From: Deltaproteobacteria bacterium
GTDB lineage: Bacteria; Myxococcota; SpSt-1050
Length of the DNA stretch: 49,394 nucleotides
Reading direction: 5' to 3'
Assembly: GCA_026416535.1 (NCBI GenBank)
Contig: JAOAFA010000053.1
Location: 1-49,394 of the forward strand
Numbering within the stretch: position 1 is the first letter of the stretch; each line of letters starts with the position of its first letter. This document shows, in pieces, positions 8,758 to 17,964 of this stretch. The position numbers and the translations under genes are program-made. The notes below the pieces were generated by a model, which was not told where the DNA came from, did no database searches, and saw only the letters and a program-made list of their open reading frames with translations.

Positions 8758-9378
8758 ATGAATCTCTTCGACAGGAAATCACATCTATTTGAAGGCCTTA
8801 CAAACCTAAGCAGATTGTTTATAATGAGGAGATCTTTCAGAAAATATGCAAAAAGAGAGATCGAATTCGAAAAGATTATTGAAATCGAGAACACAATAAA
8901 GGATTTTCAGCTAACTATGGGGTTTAAACATTCAATGGTTAAGGTAACAAAAAACAAAGAGGAATTTGAATCCGTAATTAGGGCGGCAAAAAGAGGACTG
9001 GTCGGAAAAATAAATCCATGGCTAAACAAAACTAATGCAACAAATTTGCTTATCGCCATTGTCAACACTAATGATACCGATCAAAATTTATCCGAGAGGT
9101 TCAAAAGAATAGCAGAGACCTCAATACTGATGGAGGTGGCAATATTAAGAGCAACTGAATTAGGGCTCGCCAGCTGTTGGCTTGCAGGGGTAAACACATC
9201 TGAAATAGAAAAGGAATATAAACTCGGCGATGGGGAAGAGGTCATAGCTATTGCAACACTAGGGTATCCACCCATCAGCTCCAATATTACTGACTATGAC
9301 TTCTGGGCAAATAAACTTGTCTCTGCTAGAAGAAAACACCTGTCTGAGATAATGTTCTACGATGAGATTAAAGAATAA
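8758..9378 (+). CDS. Nitroreductase-family protein (first of pair)
   Basis: A 206-aa FMN-dependent nitroreductase-fold protein. The N-terminal flavin-binding signature RRSFRKY lies near residues 24-30. The C-terminal half has AETSILMEVAILRATELG and a typical LGYPP turn (IAIATLGYPP). The layout resembles the TM1586-type branch. The substrate is unknown; the family reduces nitro groups, quinones or enones with NAD(P)H. The last 17 bases overlap the next gene, so translation is probably coupled. The start has no strong ribosome-binding site. Confidence 0.78.
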   Translation: MNLFDRKSHLFEGLTNLSRLFIMRRSFRKYAKREIEFEKIIEIENTIKDFQLTMGFKHSMVKVTKNKEEFESVIRAAKRGLVGKINPWLNKTNATNLLIAIVNTNDTDQNLSERFKRIAETSILMEVAILRATELGLASCWLAGVNTSEIEKEYKLGDGEEVIAIATLGYPPISSNITDYDFWANKLVSARRKHLSEIMFYDEIKE

Positions 9379-9844
9379 TGAAAACAACTCGATTATTGAC
9401 CTCTTAACTAAAAAAATGATAGGCAACCACATTAATACTAGTAATGAAATAGAGGATAAAGAGCTACTTATTCTAATAGAAGCTGCTAGACTGGCACCAA
9501 GTGCAGATAACTCCCAGATCTGGAGATTCCTAATACTAAAACAAAAGGAAAGGATAAAGAAAATTAGTGATACATTTAAATTTTCAAGCAAAAACTATAA
9601 TAAAATAATTATCACGCTCGCAGCACCTTTTATCCTCAAGCACATCAGAAGAGAACATCCATTTTATGCAATTGATGTCCCAATTGCTATTTCGCACATC
9701 CTGCTTCAAGGTCTGGAACTTGGAATCATGACCGATATACACTTTATTTTTGAAAATGAGGAAATCTATAACATATTACCTATACCTCAAAAATACAAAC
9801 CTGTTGCTATACTAGGGCTCTACAAATATGAACTTATTAAATAA
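9362..9844 (+). CDS. Short, divergent nitroreductase-family protein (second of pair)
   Basis: A 160-aa protein carrying the nitroreductase hallmark LIEAARLAPSADNSQIWRF (about 37-55) and a C-terminal strand VAILGLYKY. The usual N-terminal Arg-Arg-Ser-x-Arg flavin/phosphate motif is replaced by TKKMIGN, and the protein is shorter than typical members (about 170-220 aa). It may have lost flavin binding, or may act as a partner subunit of the overlapping upstream nitroreductase. It overlaps both neighbours by 17 bases. Confidence 0.7.
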   Translation: MRLKNNENNSIIDLLTKKMIGNHINTSNEIEDKELLILIEAARLAPSADNSQIWRFLILKQKERIKKISDTFKFSSKNYNKIIITLAAPFILKHIRREHPFYAIDVPIAISHILLQGLELGIMTDIHFIFENEEIYNILPIPQKYKPVAILGLYKYELIK

Positions 9845-10451
9845 GAACAAAAAAATACTCATAGGTCTAACTGGCAACATAGCCTCTGGCAAGTCTCTGG
9901 CATTAACCTTTTTTGATAAAGAGCTATTTGAAAAGGTCGATTCTGACAAGCTCGCGAAGAAACACCTTCTAGCCCTAACAATTAAAAATATGCCCCATTA
10001 CTTAAAGAAGAAAGATATATTTAGGTTCGATGGTAAGATAGACAAAGAAAAATTATCTTCTATTGCATTTTCAGATAAGTTAGTAATGAAAAACCTTGAA
10101 GAGATCATTCACCCTCTAGTCATAAAAGATATTAAAAAGATATTAAAATATTCAAACAAAAAATTTTTAATTGTAGAATCCGCTATTATATTTGAAAGCA
10201 AGTTAAAAGAGGTTTTAGACAAAATAATAACCGTATTTGCACCATTTGAAATAAGAATAGAAAGGCTTATAAATAGGGCTCATATAAGCTATTTGGAGGC
10301 AAAGAAAAGGATAGAATTTCAAGCAGATGATTATCAAAAGATATTAAACTCCGATTTCGTTATAGACAACTCCAAAGACAAAAAGTGGATGATCCGACAG
10401 ATAAAAAATATTGAGAAGAGACTACTGCAGCTGAATAAAGCTATCAGCTAA
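9828..10451 (+). CDS. coaE: Dephospho-CoA kinase
   Basis: A 207-aa P-loop kinase. The Walker A motif GNIASGKS lies at residues 16-23, and FEKVDSDKLAKKHL matches the CoA-binding VDAD-type region of CoaE. The lid contains IRIERLINRAHISYLEAKKR and a DFVIDNS motif close to the C-terminus, all in family order. It catalyses ATP-dependent 3'-phosphorylation of dephospho-CoA, the last step of CoA synthesis, in the cytoplasm. The start overlaps the upstream nitroreductase-like gene by 17 bases and lacks its own strong ribosome-binding site. Confidence 0.93.
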   Translation: MNLLNKNKKILIGLTGNIASGKSLALTFFDKELFEKVDSDKLAKKHLLALTIKNMPHYLKKKDIFRFDGKIDKEKLSSIAFSDKLVMKNLEEIIHPLVIKDIKKILKYSNKKFLIVESAIIFESKLKEVLDKIITVFAPFEIRIERLINRAHISYLEAKKRIEFQADDYQKILNSDFVIDNSKDKKWMIRQIKNIEKRLLQLNKAIS

Positions 10452-10482
10452 ATAAAATATTGACTATGAAGAGAGATAAACA

Positions 10483-11064
10483 CTAATGTTTTTTATCTAT
10501 TGTTTCTTCCCTACTTTTTCTACTCACCCATTCCCTTAACTTTGCAACAAACTCTAAATACTCATACCTCGTTGGAATCTCTTCAGGTTTCATGTCCTCT
10601 AGTTTATTATCCGCATTTACCTTTTTAAAAACGATACCCTTAAAATCATTTTTTAGAAACTCTTTACCTGACTCATCCTTCTCAATTATATACTTTCCTT
10701 GGAGCATGCCTGTTACATGCCAAACATCTTCGTTCTTTTTTAAAAACAGAAACACGTCCTCACCTTTTTTAAATTCCGGCATGCCGGGAACTTTCATATT
10801 CACATCTCCAACCCTTCCTCCAAAGGTTCTCACATTTACAATTGGCGGCACTTTACCTTTTATTACCTCTTTTACCTCAATGGCAGCAAAGGTAAATATT
10901 TTTGTCTTCTCCTCATTATAACGAGACTCAACTTCCCTGACAAATCCCCTAATTATTGCATCGGAGCGGTCTGCAATAGCCTCTAATTCCATATAAACAA
11001 ATGTAGAGCTAAACAATATGTTTAGAGGGAACAATAGTATAGAAATTAGAAAAATTCTTGTCAT
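10483..11064 (-). CDS. Secreted protein of unknown function
   Basis: The ATG at 11064 is chosen because GGAGGAAGG precedes it and it forms an ATGA overlap with the stop of the aminotransferase gene; the frame itself extends four codons further. The 193-aa product has a signal peptide (MTRIFLISILLFPLNILFSS). The pattern that follows, MELEAIADRSDAIIRGFVRE and then IEVKEVIKGKVPP, matches a widespread secreted family with a beta-rich core in which a surveyed transport cost is 'SDxIIxGxV...VEVLKG'. The C-terminal 40 residues are charged and helical. Function unknown. Confidence 0.72.
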   Translation of the reverse strand: MTRIFLISILLFPLNILFSSTFVYMELEAIADRSDAIIRGFVREVESRYNEEKTKIFTFAAIEVKEVIKGKVPPIVNVRTFGGRVGDVNMKVPGMPEFKKGEDVFLFLKKNEDVWHVTGMLQGKYIIEKDESGKEFLKNDFKGIVFKKVNADNKLEDMKPEEIPTRYEYLEFVAKLREWVSRKSREETIDKKH

Positions 11065-12344
11065 CCCTTCCTCCACCTGCTTTTTATCTTTATATTTTTT
11101 GATTCCCTCAATTCATTAATATTTTCTCTAATCTTCTCAATGGCCCTAACTATATCATCTACATCAGATCTTGTCCCCATAAACAACCTTGCATGTAGCC
11201 ATACTGATTCATGATAGGCAACATATTCAGCAACAGGACACACAAATTTTTTTGAATTCAATATATTATCGCCATATACACTCTTAATCATTGGATAATC
11301 TCTTGAACTAACCCAGACTAACGGATTCTGATATAGAGGAATATAGAAATCCCCATCGCACGGAATTCCCTCTGCATTAAGAGCTGAAACAAAGGCATCC
11401 CTTGTTATACCCCCCCAGTCTTCTTCAATGAACCTAAATATGTATTCGTACATGGGTAGTTTGGTTATTTTTTTATCCCTTTTTAAAAGAACTATCCCTG
11501 GGATTCCGGAGAGTTTAGAAGACAAATATTCTCCCATCTCCTCTCTATAATCTGTCTCTTTTTTGAGTCTTGTCATCTGACCGAGTAGGACCGCAGCCTG
11601 AAGATCTGACAATCTATAATTCCACCCTGTCATATAACCCTTAAATGAGTTATAACCCTCTTCTTTTCTTCCACAATTTACAAGTGAATGACATCTCTCA
11701 GCAAACTCCTTATTTGATGTTAGAATAATCCCTCCTTCGCCGGCTGTCATCAGCTTTGATGTTTGAAAACTAAAAGAGCCGAAATGTCCAATAGAACCAA
11801 CGCCTTTACCTTTATAAAACCCTCCATGTGCATGTGCACAGTCTTCAATTACAATAAGCTTATATTTTTTTGCAATCTGCATTATCCTATCCATGTCAGC
11901 AATATTAGATCCCAAATGAACTGGGATAATAGCCTTTGTCCTTTTAGTAATCTTCCGTTCCACATCATCAGGATCAATACAATAGGTCTCTGGATCAATA
12001 TCAGCAAAGATCGGAATAGCATTAATATACACTGCGGATAAAGCCGTTGCCGTCCATGTAAGAGCAGGCACAATCACCTCATCACCTGCGGTTATCCCGG
12101 CTGCCCTCAAGGCAACTTCCAATGTAACAGTCCCATTAGCCGCACATATACCATATTTGGCCCCATGATAAGAAGCAAACTTCTCAGCGAATAATTTTGC
12201 ATACTTATTCGGTGCAGGAAATCCTCCCCAATTATGTGATCGTAATACATCAAGTAGATATCGTTCTTCATTTTTATCATAAGGTGGCCAAACTGGAAAT
12301 GGTTTTGTTCTAACTGGCTTTCCACCATTAATTGCAAGTTTCAT
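11061..12344 (-). CDS. DegT/DnrJ/EryC1/StrS-family PLP aminotransferase
   Basis: A 427-aa fold-type I aminotransferase. The PLP-binding Lys197 lies in SFQTSKLMTAGEGG, and Asp168 in IEDCAHAHGG pairs with the pyridine nitrogen. The N-terminus KLAINGGKPVRTKPFPVWP is typical of the branch that acts on keto-sugars or keto-inositols. Likely reaction: transfer of an amino group from glutamate or glutamine to a ketosugar. AGGAGGT precedes the ATG. It lies ten bases after the GH4 gene and shares an ATGA overlap with the next gene, so all four genes from 15125 form one operon. Substrate unknown. Confidence 0.93.
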   Translation of the reverse strand: MKLAINGGKPVRTKPFPVWPPYDKNEERYLLDVLRSHNWGGFPAPNKYAKLFAEKFASYHGAKYGICAANGTVTLEVALRAAGITAGDEVIVPALTWTATALSAVYINAIPIFADIDPETYCIDPDDVERKITKRTKAIIPVHLGSNIADMDRIMQIAKKYKLIVIEDCAHAHGGFYKGKGVGSIGHFGSFSFQTSKLMTAGEGGIILTSNKEFAERCHSLVNCGRKEEGYNSFKGYMTGWNYRLSDLQAAVLLGQMTRLKKETDYREEMGEYLSSKLSGIPGIVLLKRDKKITKLPMYEYIFRFIEEDWGGITRDAFVSALNAEGIPCDGDFYIPLYQNPLVWVSSRDYPMIKSVYGDNILNSKKFVCPVAEYVAYHESVWLHARLFMGTRSDVDDIVRAIEKIRENINELRESKNIKIKSRWRKG

Positions 12345-12354
12345 ATTCTACCTC

Positions 12355-13629
12355 CTATTTTAATCCTAAATTAAATCTCTTATTTATCATCTTTACTGCC
12401 TTTATAGCAACAGTAGCATCCATTACAAGTGGATTAGTCATAAGGGCAAGGATGGCCTTCTTATAACTCTTTTCTACCGCTGCCTCTATCGTAAGTCTCT
12501 CATATCCCTTAACCATACGCATTAATGAATACATATGATGATCCTCAATGCCGGTCTTAAGAGGGATTGCCCCTTTTTGTGAAACAACAGATGGTATTTC
12601 AAGCACCTCATCTTTTCCAAAACCGAAAACAACGCCACCAGAGGCAACATTCACAATATGAACATCTTTCTTATCATTTATTATCGAATCAATAATAGAT
12701 GTAGCAACCTTGGAATAATAGGCACCGCCCCTCTTAGAAAGTAAGGCAGGTTTGGTATTAATCTTTTTATTGGAATATATCTTCAACAATCTCTTCTCAA
12801 TCTTTAACACCTCCTCACCCCTAGTGAATCTCGACCTTCTCTGTTTTTTTACCATCTCTCTATTCAGATAAAAATACCTCAGATAATACCCCGGAAAGGC
12901 ATTCAGAGCAGAAAGCATATCAAAAGGGTAATCCATATCTGGAATATTTTTGGGTGAAAAATCAGAGGTAGTCTTTTTTATATTATCAAATTTCAGAACC
13001 TCTCCATTAATTTTAACTGATCTAACCCATCCTAAATGATTTAATCCAATATAATCGAGCTCTATTTTTTCGGGCGATACATTGAAATGATTTGCTATAT
13101 CCATCTTCAAATTCATAGGGATATTACACAAACCGATACACTTCATATCAGTATGTCTCAAGATAGCCTCAGTAATTAGTCCCGAGGGATTCGTAAAATT
13201 TATAACAAAGGCATTTTTTGCATACTTCTCATAAACCCTACATTGCTCCAATACAATTGGGATCGTCCGCATAGCCTTTGAAAAACCTCCTACACCCGTA
13301 GTTTCCTGCCCTATTATACCTAGGGACCTGCCTAATTTTTCATCAAAGATTCGCGCCCTTTGCTGACCCACCCTAATCTGATTTACAATAAAATCTGATT
13401 TATCAACTGCCCTTTTTAAATCTGAATGCTTTGTCAACCTAACAGGTTTATTAAAAGCAACACTCATTCTATTACAAAATTCAAACAATACATCTAATCT
13501 TTCTTCGTCAATATCATAAAAAGATATCTCACTAAGCCCCAAACTCCTGGATTTATACAATAAACCTTCCATTAACTCCGGAGTATAAGTAGAACCGGCA
13601 CCAATTATAGAAATCTTTACATCAGCCAT
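12355..13629 (-). CDS. Glycoside hydrolase family 4 (NAD/metal-dependent glycosidase)
   Basis: A GH4 enzyme of 424 aa. The ATG at 13629 is preferred because AAGGTGA lies just upstream; a GTG at 13635 that overlaps the previous stop (GTGA) is possible. The Rossmann motif GAGSTYTPEL starts at residue 10. The metal-binding Cys168 in CNIP and His198 in NHLGW are present, as is TNPSG (146-150). It resembles 6-phospho-beta-glucosidases (BglA/LicH type). GH4 enzymes oxidise C3 of the sugar with NAD, eliminate the aglycone and reduce again. The setting next to a sugar aminotransferase rather than a PTS is unusual. Confidence 0.92.
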   Translation of the reverse strand: MADVKISIIGAGSTYTPELMEGLLYKSRSLGLSEISFYDIDEERLDVLFEFCNRMSVAFNKPVRLTKHSDLKRAVDKSDFIVNQIRVGQQRARIFDEKLGRSLGIIGQETTGVGGFSKAMRTIPIVLEQCRVYEKYAKNAFVINFTNPSGLITEAILRHTDMKCIGLCNIPMNLKMDIANHFNVSPEKIELDYIGLNHLGWVRSVKINGEVLKFDNIKKTTSDFSPKNIPDMDYPFDMLSALNAFPGYYLRYFYLNREMVKKQRRSRFTRGEEVLKIEKRLLKIYSNKKINTKPALLSKRGGAYYSKVATSIIDSIINDKKDVHIVNVASGGVVFGFGKDEVLEIPSVVSQKGAIPLKTGIEDHHMYSLMRMVKGYERLTIEAAVEKSYKKAILALMTNPLVMDATVAIKAVKMINKRFNLGLK

Positions 13630-13631
13630 AC

Positions 13632-15125
13632 TCACCTTGGAACACTTGATAGAGTAGAAAATGCTGTCTGGGCAGCATTCAATGCCCCTCTCTTTTCATC
13701 AGAAAACATATACACAGAACCAAACATGTCGAGATTCAAAAATATAGAGTTTGTCTGCTCAATATTCTTCCCTGCAATAGACCTCTTAAATCCAACTGAC
13801 AACATCAATGGTATTGGGAACTTACCTTTCTCAAGCAGCGGCAGTGTTGAAAAAGTCAACATCGAAGTAGATACCACCTCCTCTCTATCTGTGAATTGTG
13901 ATAGTGCATGTGTCTGAACATTTACAAGCGAATAATCAGCACCCTTTTCATTACAATATGGAATCCCATACACATCATGCTCTATCTTTGAGACTAGCTC
14001 ACAAGCCATGGGTTGGTATGTAACCTCAAACTGATCACGCCACTTATAATAGTAATAAAACTCCTGATTAAACATAAGTGTCTCCGTAATATTAAATCTA
14101 AATCCTAAATAAAAATCTACATTATCTCCTATGTCTCGTCTCAATTCAAGTAGACTATGCGAGCGATTACCAATTGGCATAAAATTTTCACCCTTATTAT
14201 TTGGGTCATATTCCTCAGGGGTATTAGGAACATGTCTAGAGACACTCGGTACTCTGAACTTCTTGGTCTGAGGAAGTTGAGCAGTATAACCTGTAGAAAA
14301 ATTTAGCCAGAAGTTCATCTTTTTATAAAGCAAAAAATCATTATTAAACCAGAATCCAATGTCAAACTGACCATCTCCAGCAGCTGGTGAAAAAAGCCAA
14401 TCAGGTGGATCCTCCATACCTGTGGGTGTGATTAAAAAGAAGGTATACGCATTTTTCATCCAATTGTTTTGATGAAACAGATACCGAAGACCAAATATAA
14501 TATCACCTAAATACCAGCCATTATGTGGGGACAAAGGATCCTCATACTCAAATCCAAATGCAGGATCAGAGAGTATTACAGCTACATCATCCGCATTTAT
14601 AGGATGTGCACCCTGTGGGGCATTCTCAAACTCATAAGGCACAATCGGCATTGCCTTGTTGACCTTTCCTGTCGACTCATAATTAATCCGCATATTACTC
14701 TCCGTTATCTTCAACTTTGCACTACTCATACCGTAATGATAAGGTATTATAACCCCCGCAGAAACTAAGTCTGATATACCATACATAATACTAGTATTAA
14801 ATTTAAGTGCCGCCTGCCATAAATCAAAATGAGTTCTTCCCAATATACACTCCGACGGATTACCTTTCTCATCTCTACACTTAGTAAAATTCCATCTTTG
14901 TGCCAGATCAGGAGATATATCAGCAAGTTTTACCTTAATATTATACCAGTATGTCGTTGGATATGTTCCAGTTCCAAACACTGTCTTAAAATTATCCGTT
15001 GACCAGTCATAACCAATCTGCTGACCTATCTTAAAGACACCTTCGGGAAGGACCTCTGCATCATTCGCGTAAATAGCATTACACAACAAGACAATAAGAA
15101 TAAGTAAAACTACTCTTTTCGCCAT
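13632..15125 (-). CDS. Outer-membrane beta-barrel protein, transporter-like
   Basis: A 497-aa secreted protein with a clear signal peptide, MAKRVVLLILIVLLCNAIYA, and AGAGGAGGT upstream of the ATG. The mature chain shows alternating amphipathic strands rich in aromatic residues, for example ISDLVSAGVIIPYHYG, DIIFGLRYLFH and FWLNFSTGYTAQLP. These resemble barrels of the phenol-degradation MetA / FadL-like porin type. The PTGMEDPPDWLF turn is characteristic of that group by eye. It is the first gene of the GH4-aminotransferase operon, so uptake or export of the sugar compound is a reasonable inference. Assignment to a specific family is uncertain. Confidence 0.75.
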   Translation of the reverse strand: MAKRVVLLILIVLLCNAIYANDAEVLPEGVFKIGQQIGYDWSTDNFKTVFGTGTYPTTYWYNIKVKLADISPDLAQRWNFTKCRDEKGNPSECILGRTHFDLWQAALKFNTSIMYGISDLVSAGVIIPYHYGMSSAKLKITESNMRINYESTGKVNKAMPIVPYEFENAPQGAHPINADDVAVILSDPAFGFEYEDPLSPHNGWYLGDIIFGLRYLFHQNNWMKNAYTFFLITPTGMEDPPDWLFSPAAGDGQFDIGFWFNNDFLLYKKMNFWLNFSTGYTAQLPQTKKFRVPSVSRHVPNTPEEYDPNNKGENFMPIGNRSHSLLELRRDIGDNVDFYLGFRFNITETLMFNQEFYYYYKWRDQFEVTYQPMACELVSKIEHDVYGIPYCNEKGADYSLVNVQTHALSQFTDREEVVSTSMLTFSTLPLLEKGKFPIPLMLSVGFKRSIAGKNIEQTNSIFLNLDMFGSVYMFSDEKRGALNAAQTAFSTLSSVPR

Positions 15126-15339
15126 ACTACCTCCTCTGCGAGGTTGATTATAGATGAAATTTATTGTATTGCAAGCAAATGTATCGTTGGTTAGAAAAAA
15201 CAGAGCTCTTAAAATTAATTATTCCATAAAATCTATAGTCATAGTTTGGGCTTTAACACGGATACATAGTGGTTGGAGATCTTCGGAATTCTTATTCGAT
15301 GTATATTACAACCAATATACTAAAGTTTGGGTAAAATTC

Positions 15340-15367
15340 TTGACTTTATTATGTTTACGTTTAAATT
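15340..15367 (+). promoter_or_regulatory. Possible sigma70 promoter of grpE-dnaK operon
   Basis: TTGACT (15340-15345), a 16-bp spacer and TAAATT (15362-15367) lie 40 bases before the grpE start. No CIRCE element and no sigma32-type CTTGAA/CCCCAT pair was found in the 281-bp divergent region, so heat control is not visible here. Confidence 0.4.
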
Positions 15368-15406
15368 ATTATGTGGTTTGTTAACTAAAGGAGAAGGTGT
15401 ATTTTC

Positions 15407-16129
15407 ATGGCAGAAAATGACAATGAGAAGTTAAATATAGAAAATCCTGTTGAGTCAGAAGATGTAAAAAAGTCAGAAGAGTGCCTTAAAGACTCTATAC
15501 GATTTGAAGATTTCGCAGCAACGAGTGGCGAACAACCTCCTCAAGAGGTTAAGGGGGAGGTAGCCCCCAAGGCAGTTTCTATTGAAGAATATGAAAGATT
15601 AAAAAAGGAGCTTTTAGAGACCAAGGACTATCTCTTAAGGGTTGCGGCTGAATTTGAAAATTACAAAAAGAGGGTTGCAAAAGAAAAAGAAGACTTACTC
15701 AAATTCGCAAATGAATCAATTTTGAGGGATCTTCTTGAGACTGCTGACAATCTTGAGCTTACCCTTTTACACAGTAGACAAGCATCAAATAAGAATGAAG
15801 AGGTGATCAAGGGATTTGAGATCACCGTGAAGGGGTTTTTGGAGTTATTGAAGAGATATGGAGTTGTCCCATTGGAGATTGAGGATAAGGCATTCTTTGA
15901 CCCTAATTTTCATGAGGCTATTGGTGTACAGGAGAGCGAGACGATCCCATCTGGTCAGATAATAAAAGTGGAGAGAAAGGGATATATGATAAGAGATAGA
16001 CTACTAAGACCCGCCTTTGTTATTGTATCAAAAGGCAAGCCTGATAAGAGTGGAGAAGAGGATATTAAAGAAGGGGACACAAGTCATAAATGCATCGCCG
16101 AGCCAGAACCTAAGGGAAAAGATGAATAA
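15407..16129 (+). CDS. grpE: GrpE nucleotide exchange factor
   Basis: A 240-aa cytoplasmic co-chaperone that releases ADP from DnaK. The acidic N-terminus (1-60) is disordered. It is followed by the long dimerising helix (EEYERLKKELLETKDYLLR) and the diagnostic block AAEFENYKKRVAKEKEDLLK (about 83-103). The C-terminal beta domain carries DPNFHEAIGVQESETIPSGQ. A charged tail of about 30 residues after the family core is longer than usual. AAAGGAGAAGG precedes the ATG. First gene of the chaperone operon, nine bases before dnaK. Confidence 0.96.
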   Translation: MAENDNEKLNIENPVESEDVKKSEECLKDSIRFEDFAATSGEQPPQEVKGEVAPKAVSIEEYERLKKELLETKDYLLRVAAEFENYKKRVAKEKEDLLKFANESILRDLLETADNLELTLLHSRQASNKNEEVIKGFEITVKGFLELLKRYGVVPLEIEDKAFFDPNFHEAIGVQESETIPSGQIIKVERKGYMIRDRLLRPAFVIVSKGKPDKSGEEDIKEGDTSHKCIAEPEPKGKDE

Positions 16130-16138
16130 GGGGGACTC

Positions 16139-17956
16139 ATGGGAAAAATAATCGGAATTGATTTAGGAACCACTAATTCCTGTGTTGCTATCCTTGAGGG
16201 TGAAGAATTCGTAGTAATTCCCAACAATGAAGGAGGTCGAACAACCCCTTCGATTGTAGCATTTACGGATATGGGAGATAGACTTGTAGGTCAGATAGCT
16301 AAAAGGCAAGCTGTTACTAATCCCACTAACACTATTTATGCCATCAAAAGATTAATGGGGCGTAAATACGATGACCCAGAGGTTCAAGAGATAAGAAGAC
16401 TAGTCCCATATATGATCGTTCCAGCTGATAATGGTGACGCATGGGTAGAGGTAAGGGGGAAGAGATTCTCTCCCCCAGAAATCTCAGCGATGATACTCTC
16501 TACGATGAAGCAATATGCTGAAGAATACTTAGGTGAAGAGATAAAAGAGGCTATTATCACTTGTCCCGCATATTTTAATGACGCCCAAAGGCAGGCAACC
16601 AAGGTAGCAGGACAGATATCTGGATTGGACGTCCTGAGAGTAATTAATGAACCAACGGCAGCAGCACTGGCCTACGGTATAGAGAAAAAAGGAAAAGGCA
16701 CAGTAGCTATCTTTGACCTCGGAGGTGGGACATTCGATATAACTATTCTATCAATCGAAGAAGGGGTATATGAAGTTAAGTCTACAAATGGTAATACCTT
16801 TCTTGGTGGGGAAGACTTTGATAGAAGGATAATGAATTACATCCTTGAGTCTTTTAAAAAAGAGCAAAACATAGACTTATCCGAAGACAAGATAGCCCTC
16901 CAAAGGATAAAGGAGGCGGCGGAGAAGGCTAAACATGAGCTCTCTTCATTAATGGAGACTGAGATTACGCTCCCCTTTATATGTACTTCTGATACTGGTC
17001 CCCTTCACCTAAATATATCACTGACGAGAGAGCAATTTGAAGGTATGGTATCTGATCTTATCGAGAAATTAGAAGAACCCTGTAGAAAGGCAGTAAGTGA
17101 TGCTGGACTAACAATTGACCAAATCGATGAGATAATACTTGTAGGTGGAATGACTCGCATGCCGAGGGTCAAACAGAAGGTTCAAGAGATTTTTAGGAAG
17201 GCCCCCAGAGAGGATATAAATCCTGATGAGGTTGTCGCTGTTGGGGCGGCGATTCAAGGAGCGGTGATGAAGGGAAGTGTGAAGGACATCTTGCTTTTGG
17301 ATGTCACACCCCTCTCATTAGGTGTTGAGACTGCAGGAGGTGTATTTACCAAAATAATTGAAAGAAACACAACAATTCCAGCAAAGAAGTCTATGATATT
17401 CTCAACAGCTCAAGATAACCAAAACTTCGTTGAGATCCACATTCTTCAGGGGGAGAGAGAATTGGCAAAGGACAACAAGAGCCTAGGTAGATTCCAACTC
17501 ATAGGGATACCACCGGCGCCTAGAGGCGTTCCTCAGATCGAAGTCACATTTGATATAGATTCTAATGGGATCGTCAATGTTACTGCAAAGGATCTTGGGA
17601 CTAACAAAGAACAATCAATGAAGATTATGCCATCTACGGGTCTTACACAAGAAGAGATAAATCGTATGATCGCAGATGCTGAAAGATATAGAGAGGAAGA
17701 TAAAAAAAGGAAAGAATTAGTAGACCTCAAAAATAATGCCGAAGGTCTTATTTATTCTGTGAAAAAATCACTGGATGAATTTGCAAGTAAGATCGCTGAT
17801 GAGATTAGAATTGAGTTGTTGTCTAAGATTACCGAAATTGAATCTGCAATTGAATCAGGAGATCTTGAGAAACTAAAAACACTTTATCCAGAGTTTGAAA
17901 AAGCTGCCTATAAAATCGCTGAGGCCATATATTCTGCTCCAAAAGAAAAGAGTTAA
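16139..17956 (+). CDS. dnaK: Chaperone protein DnaK (Hsp70)
   Basis: A 605-aa Hsp70. The ATPase domain begins [15 protein letters not shown] and contains the phosphate-2 motif [12 protein letters not shown] and the adenosine motif [13 protein letters not shown]. The linker [13 protein letters not shown] and the beta-sandwich substrate domain follow. The C-terminal lid is present but the protein is about 30 residues shorter than E. coli DnaK and ends YSAPKEKS, without the disordered acidic tail. It folds proteins with GrpE and a J-protein in the cytoplasm. AAGGGGGA precedes the ATG. Confidence 0.98.
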   Translation: MGKIIGIDLGTTNSCVAILEGEEFVVIPNNEGGRTTPSIVAFTDMGDRLVGQIAKRQAVTNPTNTIYAIKRLMGRKYDDPEVQEIRRLVPYMIVPADNGDAWVEVRGKRFSPPEISAMILSTMKQYAEEYLGEEIKEAIITCPAYFNDAQRQATKVAGQISGLDVLRVINEPTAAALAYGIEKKGKGTVAIFDLGGGTFDITILSIEEGVYEVKSTNGNTFLGGEDFDRRIMNYILESFKKEQNIDLSEDKIALQRIKEAAEKAKHELSSLMETEITLPFICTSDTGPLHLNISLTREQFEGMVSDLIEKLEEPCRKAVSDAGLTIDQIDEIILVGGMTRMPRVKQKVQEIFRKAPREDINPDEVVAVGAAIQGAVMKGSVKDILLLDVTPLSLGVETAGGVFTKIIERNTTIPAKKSMIFSTAQDNQNFVEIHILQGERELAKDNKSLGRFQLIGIPPAPRGVPQIEVTFDIDSNGIVNVTAKDLGTNKEQSMKIMPSTGLTQEEINRMIADAERYREEDKKRKELVDLKNNAEGLIYSVKKSLDEFASKIADEIRIELLSKITEIESAIESGDLEKLKTLYPEFEKAAYKIAEAIYSAPKEKS

Positions 17957-17964
17957 AAGATAGC

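Noticed and set aside
9362-9844. Frameshifted halves of a single nitroreductase gene (8758-9844)
   Set aside because: Each frame contains its own part of the nitroreductase core, including separate C-terminal strands, so they are two genes rather than one broken gene.
15126-15406. CIRCE operator or heat-shock sigma32 promoter before grpE
   Set aside because: Neither TTAGCACTC-N9-GAGTGCTAA nor CTTGAA/CCCCAT elements are present.
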